Positions 52,180 through 62,609 of a stretch of 64,000 bases of DNA are shown one piece after another (positions within the stretch are counted from its first letter, which is position 1; each line of letters begins with the position of its first letter). The translations under genes were made by a program, and so were the position numbers. Source of the DNA: Phascolarctos cinereus (taxonomy: Eukaryota > Chordata > Mammalia > Diprotodontia > Phascolarctidae); assembly GCF_002099425.1 (NCBI RefSeq), contig NW_018344127.1, positions 836,001-900,000 of the forward strand. Direction: 5' to 3'. The notes below the pieces were generated by a model. It did no database searches, had not been told where the DNA came from, and saw nothing but the letters and a program-made list of their open reading frames with translations.

Positions 52180-53205
52180 GGTCAGCCAGCCAGCCAGCCA
52201 GACCTAATTTTCCTGTCTCCCAACCCAGGGTTCTCCCTCCACTCCTCTCTGCTGCCTTCTTTGGTAAATGATTCATGATCCAATGACCTGTCAACACCAA
52301 CACTTCCCGTAGGATTTGGTCTATCATTAAAAACATGGCCTTTGTTCAGTTGAAATGTGATTTCATTCTCTCCATCACTGGAGCAAACAGTTCACTTTAC
52401 ATACAGAAATCCTGCCAACTCAGCTCATCTTGCCATGGGGCTCATTGTCCTTGCCCACAATCCCTCTGGCTTCTCCATCACTGACCCCAAATGGCTCCAT
52501 TTGAATGTCCTGGACTCTGCCACCACTGGTTTTGGGCTATGATTTCAAAGATCCTGTCCTTGAAGGGCATAGACTCAGGTCCTAACATAATGCTAGGTGG
52601 ATTCTTGGCATTAATACTATGATATTTATGAATTCAGCCAGATTTTTTCATGGAAACAGATGTGGAATGACAGTCATTTGGTTCGAGGCAAGGATGGAAA
52701 CCAGAAGAGCGATGGAGAAGCGTGCCTCATAAAATCTACGCCCTAATACCTCCATTGAAAAGCAACAAGGCATCTCGGAAAGAAGTCTCAAATCTAAAAG
52801 TAATTAAAGTGGAAAAATAGAGCCTTGCCTCATGAAGTTCCCAGGCTAAGAGAGTCCCAAGTTGGTTGTGTAAAACCCATCTGAGCAGGTAGTTCAGGTG
52901 GCTGGCTCCTATGTGAAACAGATTTAACTTGACATTTTTCTTGACTCATTGGGTGCTTGGCAAAACCATGGGTAGCCCCCAGCATTTCACTGAGAACCTC
53001 AGTGACAATGCTGAGAAGGTGTTTCAAAGAATGCTTGTAAGGCTGCCATCTGCTCCCGTACACTGCTGAAGATTTGGGAAATGAGGATTGTTGGAAGCAG
53101 CATCCTACACCCAGTAAGTACCTGATATCAAGGCTGGGAAATGTGCTTTGGAGGAGAAGAATGAAGGAGGAAAGAATTTTTCTAATAAATAATTATGCAT
53201 AATAA
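52180..53205. other. Repeat-free island of about 1 kb
   Basis: Apart from weak MIR3-like text at 52180-52260 I recognise no repeat. The text is complex, for example 'ttggcattaatactatgata', 'catggaaacagatgtggaat' and 'tttaacttgacatttttctt'. There is no coding frame beyond chance length. Together with 57430-58370 it is the longest transposon-free block and a good place to look for conserved non-coding elements. Confidence 0.45.
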
Positions 53206-53209
53206 AACC

Positions 53210-53370
53210 AGAGAATGTCATCCATGAGAGGGACCCCAAAACATCAAATGTCAGGTCTGAGAGGAACCTTAGAACACATAAAAATGAATGCCAGGATGGG
53301 AAAGGACCCTGAACATAGGATGTCAGACCCAACAGAAAGCATAGAATATAGGTGCTCCAATACTATATGT
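53210..53370. repeat. Degenerate tandem repeat, about four units of ~36 bases
   Basis: Units begin near 53216, 53249, 53287 and 53319 and share an 'atgtca...gagaggaacct' pattern close to the MIR3/THER1 antisense end. It is similar to the array at 51780. Confidence 0.6.
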
Positions 53371-53419
53371 TCTAAGTCCCAAGACTTCTCAAAGCTCCGA
53401 TCTTAGAACAAGGAAGAGA

Positions 53420-53560
53420 AAATGGCAAAGGAGGAAGGGACTTTATAGACCATTTAATCCACTCTGCTCATTTTAAAGATGAGGAAACTTTGGTCCCCAA
53501 AGACCTAACAAGTCTGTGAGTTAGTGATCTAGCTTGGCGGACCACATGTCTGGACTCTTT
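53420..53560 (-). mobile_element. MIR3/THER1 SINE, antisense
   Basis: It has 'gaggaagggactttatagac', 'tcattttaaagatgaggaaa' and 'agacctaacaagtctgtgag'. Confidence 0.7.
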
Positions 53561-53564
53561 CCCA

Positions 53565-54155
53565 ACATGGGTGGGTTATTTTTCTGTTATCCCATACAAC
53601 AGCCCCCACACACATCTCATTACAAGATCAGTATATTACAGAAAATTGCAAGACTCCCTGGCATCTAGACCCTATCATCTATTCAAGCTTTTGTCTTATA
53701 TGCCTTTTCCCCTTCCAAGCCACACTCCAAGAGAAATCTCCTTACACTGTGTGCCTCAACTTTCTTTCTTCTCGTCCTTTTCTCAGCCCTCTGCAGTCTG
53801 GCTTCTAGCATCCCTCGCATCCAGAATCACCCTTTCCAAAGTTACCACTGATTACATTGTCAAATCTAGTAGGCTTTTCTCAGCCCCCATCTTTCTCTAT
53901 CCCTGCACTGCTTTTGACACTGCTCACTGCCCTCTTCTCCTAGAGTCTTTTCTGGGTTTCTGTAATGCTGCCGTGTCCTGGTTCTCCTCTGAATAGTCTT
54001 ATAACTTGTTCTCAGTCTCCATTACTGGCTCATCATCTGCATCATGTATCTAACCATGGGCATCTCCCAAGACTCTGTCCTGAATCCCGTTCTCCCTCTA
54101 CAGCTTTGTCAGTGACTACCTCAACTCCAATGGGATTAATTATGATCTTTACGAT
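53565..54155 (+). mobile_element. L2 LINE, sense, reverse-transcriptase region, left part
   Basis: It has 'accctttccaaagttaccac', 'ctgcttttgacactgctcac', 'gtcctggttctcctctgaat' and 'tccaatgggattaattatga', in L2 ORF2 order. The 141-codon frame at 53571-53996 is L2 residue. It continues at 54350. Confidence 0.85.
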
Positions 54156-54345
54156 GCTGACTCACAGATAGATACAGATACACATAAATGTATGTATATT
54201 TGCATCTAAATGGTCTGGTAGTTCTGTTCCTCCTTTGCCAATGTCTCTTCTTTGTTCTAAGAGGTCTTGGAACTTAGAACATGTAATCCACACATACACA
54301 CACAGATTTAGAATACATATATACATACATTCATACATACACACA
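54156..54345. repeat. GATA/TACA microsatellite with an unassigned insert
   Basis: 'Agatagatacagatacacat' units at the left and 'acatacattcatacatacac' units at the right flank about 100 bases of unassigned text. It splits the L2. Confidence 0.75.
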
Positions 54346-54349
54346 TGCA

Positions 54350-55075
54350 CATAGCCAGGCCCACTTTACCTCACCAATGGCCTATTGGCCATTTCAAACT
54401 GGATGTCCCAGAGACATTTCTATCTAACTCAGCAAGTCCAAAACTTAACTCATTATTTTTCCCACCAAACTCTCTTCCAAATGTCCCTGCTTCTGCTGAA
54501 GTCACCACCACCCTTCCCATCTCCCACATTCATCATGACATTACCATGAACTTCTTCCTCACTTCACCTCCTCCCACAGACCCAAGTAGTGGCCACATCT
54601 TTCCCTTTTTCCCTCCATACCTCTTGTGTTCTCCTCCTTCTGTGCTCTGACACTGTCTGGGCCAGGCTCTCATCTCCTCCCTTCTGGAGGAATGCCACAG
54701 CTGGAGGGGTGCCTCTGCCTGCCTCAGGTCTCTTCCCACTTTCGTCCATCCTCTATTCAGCTGCCAAAGATGTCTTTCTTATGTGTAGGTGTAGGTATGA
54801 CTGCATCACCCTTCTACTCAAAGAAAATCCCATGGCTCCTGAGAGTTTCCAAGATCAAGAGTCAAAATTCTCTATTTCACATTCAACGTTCTTCATAAGC
54901 TGGCACCTCCTAGCTTTCTAGCCTTCCTACATCTTACTCTCCCCCCAATCCCACTGCTCCATACTCTGTGATCCAGTGCCACTGGCCTCCTGGCTGTCCA
55001 TTGACCAAGATATCCCTTTTCCAACTCCAAGTCTTGGAGTCTTAGAGCACCTCGCCAAGGCCATATTGGAACCCA
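54350..55075 (+). mobile_element. L2 LINE, sense, right part
   Basis: It has 'tattggccatttcaaactgg', 'atgtcccagagacatttcta', 'agcaagtccaaaacttaact', 'gttcttcctcacttcacctc'-like text near 54550, 'ctctattcagctgccaaaga' and 'gtaggtatgactgcatcacc'. The frames of 101, 110 and 90 codons here are decayed L2 ORF2. Confidence 0.85.
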
Positions 55076-55299
55076 GAGTCTCTAACTTCAGCACGCATGC
55101 CACCGGGGCACATTGACTCCCAAACCCCTGACCTGCACTCTCTTCTAGAAGATCCCTGCAGGCAGGCAATCACCCTAGCAGAGGTTAGTTTTCTGACGCA
55201 TGGATAGCAGAGCCAGTGGTACAACACATACTTTCCATTACACATACCGGGGACAGCTTTATGACCATGACTCAATTAGTTGCACATCACTGTTTGAAA

Positions 55300-55544
55300 G
55301 AAGAATGTTGCTATTGAGTCATTTCAAACTCTCTGTGACCCCATTTAGGGTTTCACAGCAAAGATACTGAAGTGGTTTGCCATTTCCTTCTCCAGCTCAT
55401 TTTACAAATGAAGAAACTGAGGCAAACAGGGTGAAGTGATTTGCCCAGAGCTGCTCAGCTAGTACATGTCTGAGGCTGGATTTGAACTCAGGTCTCCCTG
55501 ACTCCAGGGCCAGCATTTTGTCCACTGCACCACCCAGCTGCCCC
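55300..55544 (-). mobile_element. MAR1-type CORE-SINE, antisense, full length
   Basis: It has tail 'tctctgtgaccccatttagg', 'gaagtggtttgccatttcct', CORE 'aagaaactgaggcaaacagg' and head 'ccactgcaccacccagctgc'. All three parts are present. Confidence 0.9.
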
Positions 55545-55549
55545 TAAAA

Positions 55550-55895
55550 AGAGAAAACATATTCTAATTTATTGGGGATGGTGAACATAACAGGGAACAA
55601 AGACAGGGAGATTTAGATGATTTAGGATTTGGGTTCATAAATTAGCTCCCAAAGAAATGAATCCATTGGCTCAGCTCTTCACCCCATCCCACCCCCACTC
55701 CCCATTTCATTTTGCAAATACATTCTAGGTCTTTGTTTCCTGCCTGGCTTTTATCAGTGTCCTAGAGGTTCCAAGTGACTCTAGGTCAATTTCAGCCTGC
55801 TCCCAGTCTCTCCAGGGTTCCCATCTCAAAACAACTGGCCACAGTTACAGATGAAAAAAGCTCCACAGCTGCTCAGCTCCCAAAGCAGAGCTCAA
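55550..55895. other. Repeat-free interval of about 340 bases
   Basis: No repeat was recognised. Confidence 0.35.
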
Positions 55896-55897
55896 TG

Positions 55898-56752
55898 TCA
55901 CTCATATCAGATTGGCTAATATGACTGAAAAGGCAAATGATAATTGTTGGAGGGGATGTGGGAAAACTGGGATACTCCACTGTTGGTGGAATTGTGAACT
56001 GATCCTACTATTCTGGAGAGCAATTTGGAACTATGCCCAAAGGGCTATCAAACTGTGCATACCCCTTGATCCAGTAATACCACTACTAGGTCTGTATCCC
56101 AAAGAGATCAAAAGGGAGGTGAGGGAAGAACTATTTGTACAAAAATATTTATAATGGATCTTCTTGTAGTGATTAAGAATTAGAAATTGAGAGGATGCCT
56201 GTCAATTGTGGAATGGCTGAAGAAGTTGTGGTGTATGATTGTAATGAAATACTATTGTGCCATAAGAAATGACCAGCAGAATAATTACAGTAAAGCCTGG
56301 AAAGACTTACATGAACTGATACAGAGTGAAGTGAGCAGAACCAGAACATTGTACACAGTAATAGCAATATTGTACAATGAATAACTGTGAATAGCTTAGC
56401 TATTCTCAGCACTAACAATGATCCAAGACAATCCTAAAGGACTCAGGATGAAAAATGCTATCTGTAACCAAAGAAAGAACTGATAGCATCTGAATACAGA
56501 CCAAAGCATACTATTCTTCACTTTCTTTTCTGTTTTGTTTTGTTCAATTTTTTCCCACAAAATGATTAACATGGAAATGATTCATATGATTGCACATGCA
56601 TAACCTGTATCAGATTACTCACTGTATCAGGGAGGGGGAAGAGGAAGGAGAGAGGGATACAATTTGGAACTCAAAACTTGACAATAAATGTTAAAAATTG
56701 TTTTTACATGTGAAAGAGTAAAAAAAATAAAACATTTTTAAAAAAAGAAACT
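55898..56752 (+). mobile_element. L1 LINE, 5'-truncated, ORF2 C-terminus and 3' UTR
   Basis: One frame at 55912-56154 reads MANMTEKANDNCWRGCGKTG then PLDPVIPLLGLYPKE, the classic L1 ORF2 C-terminal text. After a break, 56187-56384 reads RGCLSIVEWLKKLWCMIVMK. The 3' UTR follows, ending in an A-rich tail. It is similar to, but a different subfamily or age from, the copy at 24774: the 3' UTRs differ ('cagattactcactgtatcag'). Confidence 0.85.
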
Positions 56753-56757
56753 CAGGC

Positions 56758-56841
56758 AATAGGAAGGAAGGGAGGAAGGAAGGAAGGAAGGAAGGAAGGA
56801 AAGGAAGGAAGGAAGGAAGGAAGGAAGGAAGGAAGGAGGAG
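56758..56841. repeat. (GGAA)n microsatellite, 84 bases
   Basis: GGAA/AGGA units directly after the L1 A-tail, probably grown from it. Confidence 0.95.
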
Positions 56842-56869
56842 GCTGTTGTTTCAGTATGCCAAAAGCCTT

Positions 56870-57335
56870 CTTAGAACACAGAATTTCAGAGCTGTGAAGT
56901 ATATTAGAATATAGAATGTTAGAGCTGGAGGACCCTGAACTAAGGGGTGACAAAAAGAACAAAGCTAATTCCTCTTCCTGGGCAACTAGGCAGCACAGTG
57001 GGTAGAGCACTGGACCTGGACTCAGGAAGATCTGAGTTCAAATCCAGATTCAAACACTAGCTATGTGAACCTGGGCAAGTCACTTCACCCTATTTGCCTC
57101 AGTTTCTTCATCTGTAAAATGAACTGGAGAAGGAAATGACAAACCACTCTAGTATCTTTGCCAAGAAGACCCCAAATGGGGTCATAGAGAGTCACACATG
57201 ACTGAAATAACTGAAAAACAGTCCATCTTCCACATGACAACCTTCCAAATACTTAAACAATGCCATCTGAACTCGAGTCTTGTCTTTTCTATACTAAATG
57301 TTTGCAATCCCTTCAATAGATCCTCATATGCTATT
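56870..57335 (-). mobile_element. L3/CR1 LINE, antisense, split by a MAR1 SINE
   Basis: Left part: 'cagaatttcagagctgtgaa' (with one tandem doubled unit) to 'aagaacaaagctaattcctc'. Right part from 57221: 'ccacatgacaaccttccaaa' and 'gatcctcatatgctattatg'. Without the SINE the text reads straight through as L3. Confidence 0.8.
56979..57220 (+). mobile_element. MAR1-type CORE-SINE, sense, nested in L3
   Basis: It has head 'gggcaactaggcagcacagt', CORE 'cagtttcttcatctgtaaaa', tail 'actggagaaggaaatgacaa', 'accccaaatggggtcataga' and 'gagtcacacatgactgaaat'. The tail is the best preserved Bov-B-like end in the window. A possible duplication is 'ctcttcc'/'catcttcc'. Confidence 0.9.
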
Positions 57336-57429
57336 ATGAAGAAAATTCAGAATTCCCCAGCTTTCATCTTGGGGTTAGCCAACAACATCTATTTCATGCT
57401 GGTGTATGTAAGTGACGACTGAGGCAGAA

Positions 57430-58370
57430 TAACAAAAACCTTTCTGAAGACTTCCTTTACTGGCCCACACTGAGGAATCCATCCTACTTTACAAATAGAA
57501 CTTCTAAACATGCCAACGGAAACATAGCTATAAAATGATGCTCCTAAAATTGACTGACTGGATCTGTCTTCCAGGCCCAGTTCAACCATTGCTGACAATA
57601 AAGGTGGCCATTTGGGAAGTGCCTTCCTCCCCCATCTCTTGTAATCAAGGAGTGCCTTCTCTGCCATCTGGCCCATAATGAGAAGGCATAATCTTCCTTT
57701 ATTACACTATCATAAAAGACAGCCACAAATCCCCCCCTCCCCGCCAAATATATTACCGCTAGTCACAATGCTGTTCATTATGGAAGTTGTAAAGGCCTTC
57801 CCAGAGAGAGGCAATCCACTTTAATTAAGCCTTGTGGAAGGAATGCATTTCCAAACCATCAAGAACAAATCTTGAGGAAGAGTGAACTTGCTGTCCCAGA
57901 AAAAAAAATCCACCACAGGGAGCAGGGATTAAGCCTGGGGCGAAATCAATTTTCCTATTAAGAGCTCCACAGCTCAGGGAATTTGTAATGGAATTGGGAG
58001 CTGCTCACTTTACATTTTGGTTGGAGCTGTCCTTTCCAGAGAGCTGTTGATGCCTAACAAATAGTGACTGACAGGTCAGTGTGCGATCAGGCTGCCCCCC
58101 AATCCCACACAGCTGGCACAAGTAGGTTTGGTCCAAGGCTCCTGAATGCTCCACTGGCTTCCTGTAAAGCTTATTTCCAGGGTGAACATGGGCCAGTAGA
58201 GCAGAGAGAGGGTGACCCTATTCCCTCCTCTTCCAAAATATTTGGCATTGGCAAATGGTTCAGCATCAGAAACAGATACGGTTTGATCAGTGGGTATGCC
58301 AGTAAAAAAGATGCATTACCATCTACTTTGCTGCTGCATCCTGTGGACAATGAGACCCTTCTGTTCCCCT
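57430..58370. other. Repeat-free island of about 940 bases
   Basis: No transposon or simple repeat was recognised. The block 57790-58060 stands out: TTAATTAA at 57821-57828 (homeodomain-type core), a near-palindromic GGAATGCATTTCC at 57840-57852 (two TEAD-like GGAATG/CATTTCC half-sites) and 'gcgaaatcaattttcctatt'. This motif density resembles developmental enhancers, which is inference only. The 124-codon plus frame at 58064-58438 has no recognised motif and runs into L2. Confidence 0.45.
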
Positions 58371-58492
58371 CAGCTGAAGCCTCCAATGTGTGTCTTCTTG
58401 AGAGCAGGGGCCATTCTATTTGTATCACTAGCACTTAGCAGAGTGCTCTGCACACAGGAGGAGCCTAATAAGTACTTTTTAAATTTATTCTC
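58371..58492 (+). mobile_element. L2 3' end, sense
   Basis: It has 'tcttcttgagagcaggggcc', 'gagtgctctgcacacaggag' and 'gagcctaataagtacttttt'. Confidence 0.8.
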
Positions 58493-58858
58493 TTTTTCAA
58501 ATCTCACAACCTTGGCTTTGGAAGTCCCTCTGTTCACAGTTCTGTAAAAGTAAGACCTAACAGCTGGGAAACAGTGGCAAAGACAAACGAGGTTGTTAGG
58601 CAGAGGGAGCTGCCACGGGACTGCAGGCCCAGGGCTTTCAGGGAGCCCCTCGTGGCTCCTTGGTTACCAGCTTTGGGTCCCCCAGTACACCTTGGCTACC
58701 CCGGTCTCCCCTTCTTTCGGCTCCCTCGGCATGCTTGGCAGGAGAAGGGGGAGCCACGTGTCCTGCCCCTGCCAGAGCCTCCTGTCACCATCATTCAGAG
58801 CCCTTTCCTCTTCTGAGGCTCCAGACACCACAGACAGCTAGAATCTGGGGCCAACATC
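58493..58858. other. Locally GC-rich unassigned interval
   Basis: GC and CpG are higher than anywhere else in the window (for example 'ctcgtggctccttggttacc' and 'cggctccctcggcatgcttg'), but it is too short and CpG-poor for a clear CpG island. Overlapping plus-strand frames of 80-115 codons reflect the GC content. No domain was recognised. Confidence 0.35.
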
Positions 58859-58859
58859 G

Positions 58860-59330
58860 ACCAGTCCCATGTCCCTCTCCCTCCTTTCTCGAGGAGCCCA
58901 GCACCAAGCTCTCAGGCTTCTCCCTCCTAATCCCTTCCCCCATGCACAGAGACTTCACTGTGCATGGTGGTGTTCCCTTCAGACACCCTGGCCTCCACGC
59001 GCCTTGACCTCCTTAACCAAGATGGCCTCCACCTCAGCCCCACACGGGCATGGCCCCACCCATAACCACCTCATCATTACTCAGGACTCTTCGACCTCCC
59101 CTCTCCAGAGCTCTAAAAAGCCTATCTTGGGCCACACTTTAAAATGCTTCCATTTCCCCCTATCTCACTCCTGAACCCACACTTCATCCCCTCCCCGACC
59201 TCCATCTCCCCTCAATCTCCTCCTCCCTTTCCAGGCTCTCAGTCCCGATCAGGCCTCACTTTCCTCACCTTAAAATCTCAGCATCCCAGTTACTTAGCTT
59301 GGCTTCCTCCTGTTTTCCTTGTAGGCCTTG
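58860..59330 (+). mobile_element. L2 LINE, sense, endonuclease-region fragment
   Basis: Frames near 58985-59120 read DTLASxRLDLLNQDGLHLSP-like and HLIITQDSSTSPLQSSKKPI text, matching the L2 ORF2 endonuclease stretch (SDTLASQFLDLL..., DLIIT...). It is broken by frameshifts. Confidence 0.65.
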
Positions 59331-59560
59331 CTCCTTGGCCCTCTCACCCAGCCAGCCTTTGCCTATTCCCAACCCTGGGTTGCCCCCGCCATCTGCTTGC
59401 TCCATTCCTGCTCTTGTGCAGCTAATAATCACTGGAGAAAGTAATGAGGTCTTACTAATCAAATCTACCACATACTGGTGCAGTGTAATCTCATCTGCTA
59501 TGTAGCAGTCCTTTTACTCTCTCCTGCTTGGCGCCCTACCATATCCCCTACAGTATCCTT
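59331..59560. other. Unassigned pyrimidine-rich interval
   Basis: Probably more diverged L2. No firm match was found. Confidence 0.3.
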
Positions 59561-59562
59561 TA

Positions 59563-59815
59563 AGGGAGAAATATTTATTAAATACCTAGTATATGCCAGG
59601 CATGTGCTAAGCACTTTACACATCTCTCTCTCTCTCTCTCTCTCTCATTTGTTCTTTACAACAACCCTGGGAGGTAGGTGCCATTACCCCATTTTACAGT
59701 TGAGAAAACTAAGACAAGAAGAGATTAAGTGACTTGCCCAGGGTCACACAACTACAAAGTATCTGAGACTGGATTTTAACTCAGGTCTCCTGGCTGCTCT
59801 CTGCCTCAAAAGACT
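59563..59815 (-). mobile_element. MIR-type SINE, antisense, with a short (CT)n inside
   Basis: It has 'catgtgctaagcactttaca', a (CT)12-type run at 59624-59646, 'acaacaaccctgggaggtag', 'aagtgacttgcccagggtca' and 'ttttaactcaggtctcctgg'. Confidence 0.85.
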
Positions 59816-59919
59816 TGCCTATGACACAGTTTCCCTTTTTTCAAATGACAGATTCCCCTCTCCAACCTTCCTCTCTATGGAAAAACTGATCTTATATCTT
59901 AACAAGAAAGTAAATAAAT

Positions 59920-60600
59920 GAATGAATGAAGCATTTATTAAGCACCTACTATGTGGGAAGCACTGGGGTATAAATGGAAAGGTAAGATGGTCCTACTTTC
60001 AAGGACCTCACATTCTAACAAGGAAGACCATACCTACATACACAAAGCCCATCTGTCATGAGCTTCACTTCTTCCTAATTCAGCTCCTCAGATGCCTTTA
60101 ACATCATCCCCCCCATTCTTTACTCCTCTGTACCACCCTCTGATGAAGAGCTGGTCCTTCTCCTTGCTCAAGCAAAATCCTCTTAATGTACCCTTGATCC
60201 CACCTTCCCCAGCACCAACTGAGGAGCTCACTTTCTGAGATCATTCAGTTCAATTCAAGCCAGCTTGCATGTGTCAGGTGTCTACTATTTGCCAAGCACC
60301 ATACTTAGTACTGAGGAAAGACAAATTTGAAGTAGCCCCTGCCCTCTGGGGGTTTACATTTTACTGGAGAAAAATAACATGTGCACAGATCAATAAATAT
60401 AAAATTATTTTGGAACTAGAGCATTATCAACCGGGAAAGAACAAGAAAGACTTCATGAAGAAGGCAGCCCTGAAAACAAGCCTTGTTGGAACCTAGAGGA
60501 TGAGGACAGTTTCCTTTGTTTATTTTTGTACTTCCAGCACCAGGTATAGCAGTGCTTAATAAGGGCTTCTTCAGTTCCATCCTACTTCATCTGCCCATTT
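59920..60600. mobile_element. L2 cluster: antisense, sense, antisense, sense
   Basis: Antisense 59925-60055 ('gcacctactatgtgggaagc'), sense ORF-like 60060-60240 ('gatgaagagctggtccttct'), antisense 60245-60440 ('gtgtctactatttgccaagc'), and sense 3' end 60495-60580 ('agcagtgcttaataagggct'). Confidence 0.65.
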
Positions 60601-60726
60601 TTCTCTCTGTGGCTGGAAAATATTTTTCTTTCTCTTTCAATCTTTCTTCTCTGTCCCTTTTCTGTTTGCTTGGCTTCAGCAGAGCAGTAAAAAAAAAAAA
60701 ATTGAAAATCGGAAGATAAAAGCAGC

Positions 60727-61258
60727 CAGGTTGTCTTTGTGCTCACTGGCCATGATGGGAACATGACTCTCCCTCCCTACAACATCCTTATTGGCAAAAG
60801 TCCCAATGGAGGAAATCTCTGGCCTGATGATCTACAGAATGAGCCTTCTTTTCTTAAATAAATTGGGGATGATTCCTTTGCCCTAAGGACTTCATGGGGC
60901 TACAGAATGAGGACCTTTTAGTAAACGGCAGTGCCCTTAGGAATGGGAGACGCAGTTTCCATTTGTCTGAGCATCTGGAAGCCATCACTATCAAGAATTG
61001 TGTAACCAAAGGGCTCAAGGAAATTGATGTGTGTGATGATGGTGGCTGGTCAAAGCCCCAAGCGCTGTCATGCTTGCAAATACTGGTGTGGATGAAAAGT
61101 TCAGTACTCTACATTTCAGGCATAAATTAGTCAGAGATGAATTTATTAAGGAAATTGTTCCACGTCTAAGCTTCTCTGCTTATAGTGAAAATCCAAAGGT
61201 GCAGATACATACATGCGTTGCGTTTGAAAATTTACTAATGCAATTTGTAGCATTCTAA
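60727..61258 (+). pseudogene. Unidentified coding-like stretch, broken
   Basis: The plus strand shows three successive open stretches: VFVLTGHDGNMTLPPYNILI near 60740-60800, then a 78-codon frame from 60894, then a 62-codon frame ending at 61258 (FRHKLVRDEFIKEIVPRLSF). The antisense frames are less open. I do not recognise the protein. The alternation of frames looks like a decayed gene copy or transposon ORF, but no poly-A tail or duplication is evident. Confidence 0.35.
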
Positions 61259-61384
61259 GACTAAGATAAATGCCACGATCAAGAACTGAACAGGGTCAGG
61301 GAGGGAATCTAAGCAACAAGTTTGATTCATCAAGTAGAAAAAGAGTCATTTAACTTTTGATACACTTTGGAGATTCATTTCCCT

Positions 61385-61562
61385 CAAACCCTTCAATCCC
61401 TCTTCATTCACTCAATCAACAAACATTTATGAAGCACTTGCTATATGTCAGGTGCTGTCGTAAGTGCTGGATAGAAAGAAAAGCAAAACCTCTACCCTCA
61501 AGGAGCTCACCTTCTAACGGGGGAGACAACATGCAAACTAAGAATTCTCCTTTCCTCCTCAA
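61385..61562 (-). mobile_element. L2 3' end, antisense
   Basis: It has 'catttatgaagcacttgcta', 'taccctcaaggagctcacct' and 'ctaacgggggagacaacatg'. Confidence 0.85.
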
Positions 61563-61865
61563 AGGTCAAAGGTAAACTCAAGTGATACTTCTATTAATTG
61601 AACTAATTGAAGACTTCTTCTTCCTCTGAGTCTGATTATTACCCTAATTATTTCAGGAAGGAATCTGTCCTAGAGTGAACAGGCCTCTCTCCCTTTCAAC
61701 ACTGGTTAGGCTTTAAAAAGATAAGAGTTTTATGATTTCTGTGCAAGACACTTTTTCAGAACTAATAATTCAAGAAAGGGCTTCTCATTCAGATTACACC
61801 AAACACTTCAGACCAAAGTACTGCAGTAATATCACCTTGTGATATGTACCCTAACAAAGGAAGGA
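61563..61865. other. Unassigned interval
   Basis: No repeat or gene was recognised over about 300 bases. Confidence 0.35.
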
Positions 61866-61869
61866 GGGA

Positions 61870-62092
61870 CAACATGTTTCCAGCATGGTGGCCCCTCTGC
61901 CCCTGAAGCAGCCTCTTACTGGGGATTATCGTCCTGGAATCTCCACTTGGAGAAGTATGCCCCCTACTGGCACTTCCCTGCCCTCTCCACCCTACTCAGC
62001 TTCCTTCTATGTGTTGTCATCCCTGTTAGAATATAAGCTCCTTGAGGGTAGAAACTATCTTTCTTTTGTCGTATTTGCTTAATAAATGCTTT
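61870..62092 (+). mobile_element. L2 3' end, sense
   Basis: It has 'gttagaatataagctccttg', 'agggtagaaactatctttct' and 'gcttaataaatgctttatct'. Confidence 0.8.
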
Positions 62093-62285
62093 ATCTACCC
62101 ATCCATCTGTCAATCTAGCATTTCAGAAATGTACAGCAGAGGTATTACACACCAGAAGTAAGACTTGAACCTAGACCCTTTGACTCCAAGGTCAATACTC
62201 ATGGAGGTCATACTCATCAAATATGCAACATGAAGTTGGGAGGGACAACTAACTCACTGGGTGAAAGATTCAGAATCTTCCCCCA
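62093..62285 (-). mobile_element. MIR/MIR3-type fragment, antisense, weak
   Basis: It has 'cacaccagaagtaagacttg' and 'gaacctagaccctttgactc', the tRNA-head side of an antisense SINE. Confidence 0.5.
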
Positions 62286-62605
62286 CTTACCCACCCAAGT
62301 CCTCCCTTCTTCAAGTGAAATATCCTGGTTCCTTCTGCTAATATTCATGTGACATGGCCTCAAGGCCCTTCACCATCCTGGATGGCCTCCAATTTATCAG
62401 TGACCTCTCTAAAACATGGTGCCCAGAATTCAGCACGGGACTCCAGGTGATGTCTAACCAGGGCAGAGAACAGGGGAACCATTACCGGGTGGTCTGGGAA
62501 GTTGCCTCACTTTCGATCTCACTAGCTTTATTGGATGTCATGATTTACACCATTAGCTCTTCCAGGTTGGTCTTGTAGGGGCCATCTTGGTGAAACAAAG
62601 GTGAT
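62286..62605 (-). mobile_element. L3/CR1 LINE, antisense, ORF2 C-terminus
   Basis: It has 'aatattcatgtgacatggcc', 'cttcaccatcctggatggcc', 'acatggtgcccagaattcag' and 'ccaggtgatgtctaaccagg'. Confidence 0.85.
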
Positions 62606-62609
62606 TGGA

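Noticed and set aside
51780-53370. CRISPR-like array of short repeats
   Set aside because: Units are diverged, lack unique spacers of even length and derive from a SINE/L3 end. The DNA is vertebrate.
55912-56154. 80-codon Cys/Trp-containing frame resembling a zinc-finger start
   Set aside because: It is the L1 ORF2 C-terminal Cys-rich region (NCWRGCGKTG).
58574-59174. Pro-rich plus-strand frames as an exon near a CpG-rich patch
   Set aside because: Three frames are open at once because of high GC, and from 58860 the text is L2 endonuclease region.
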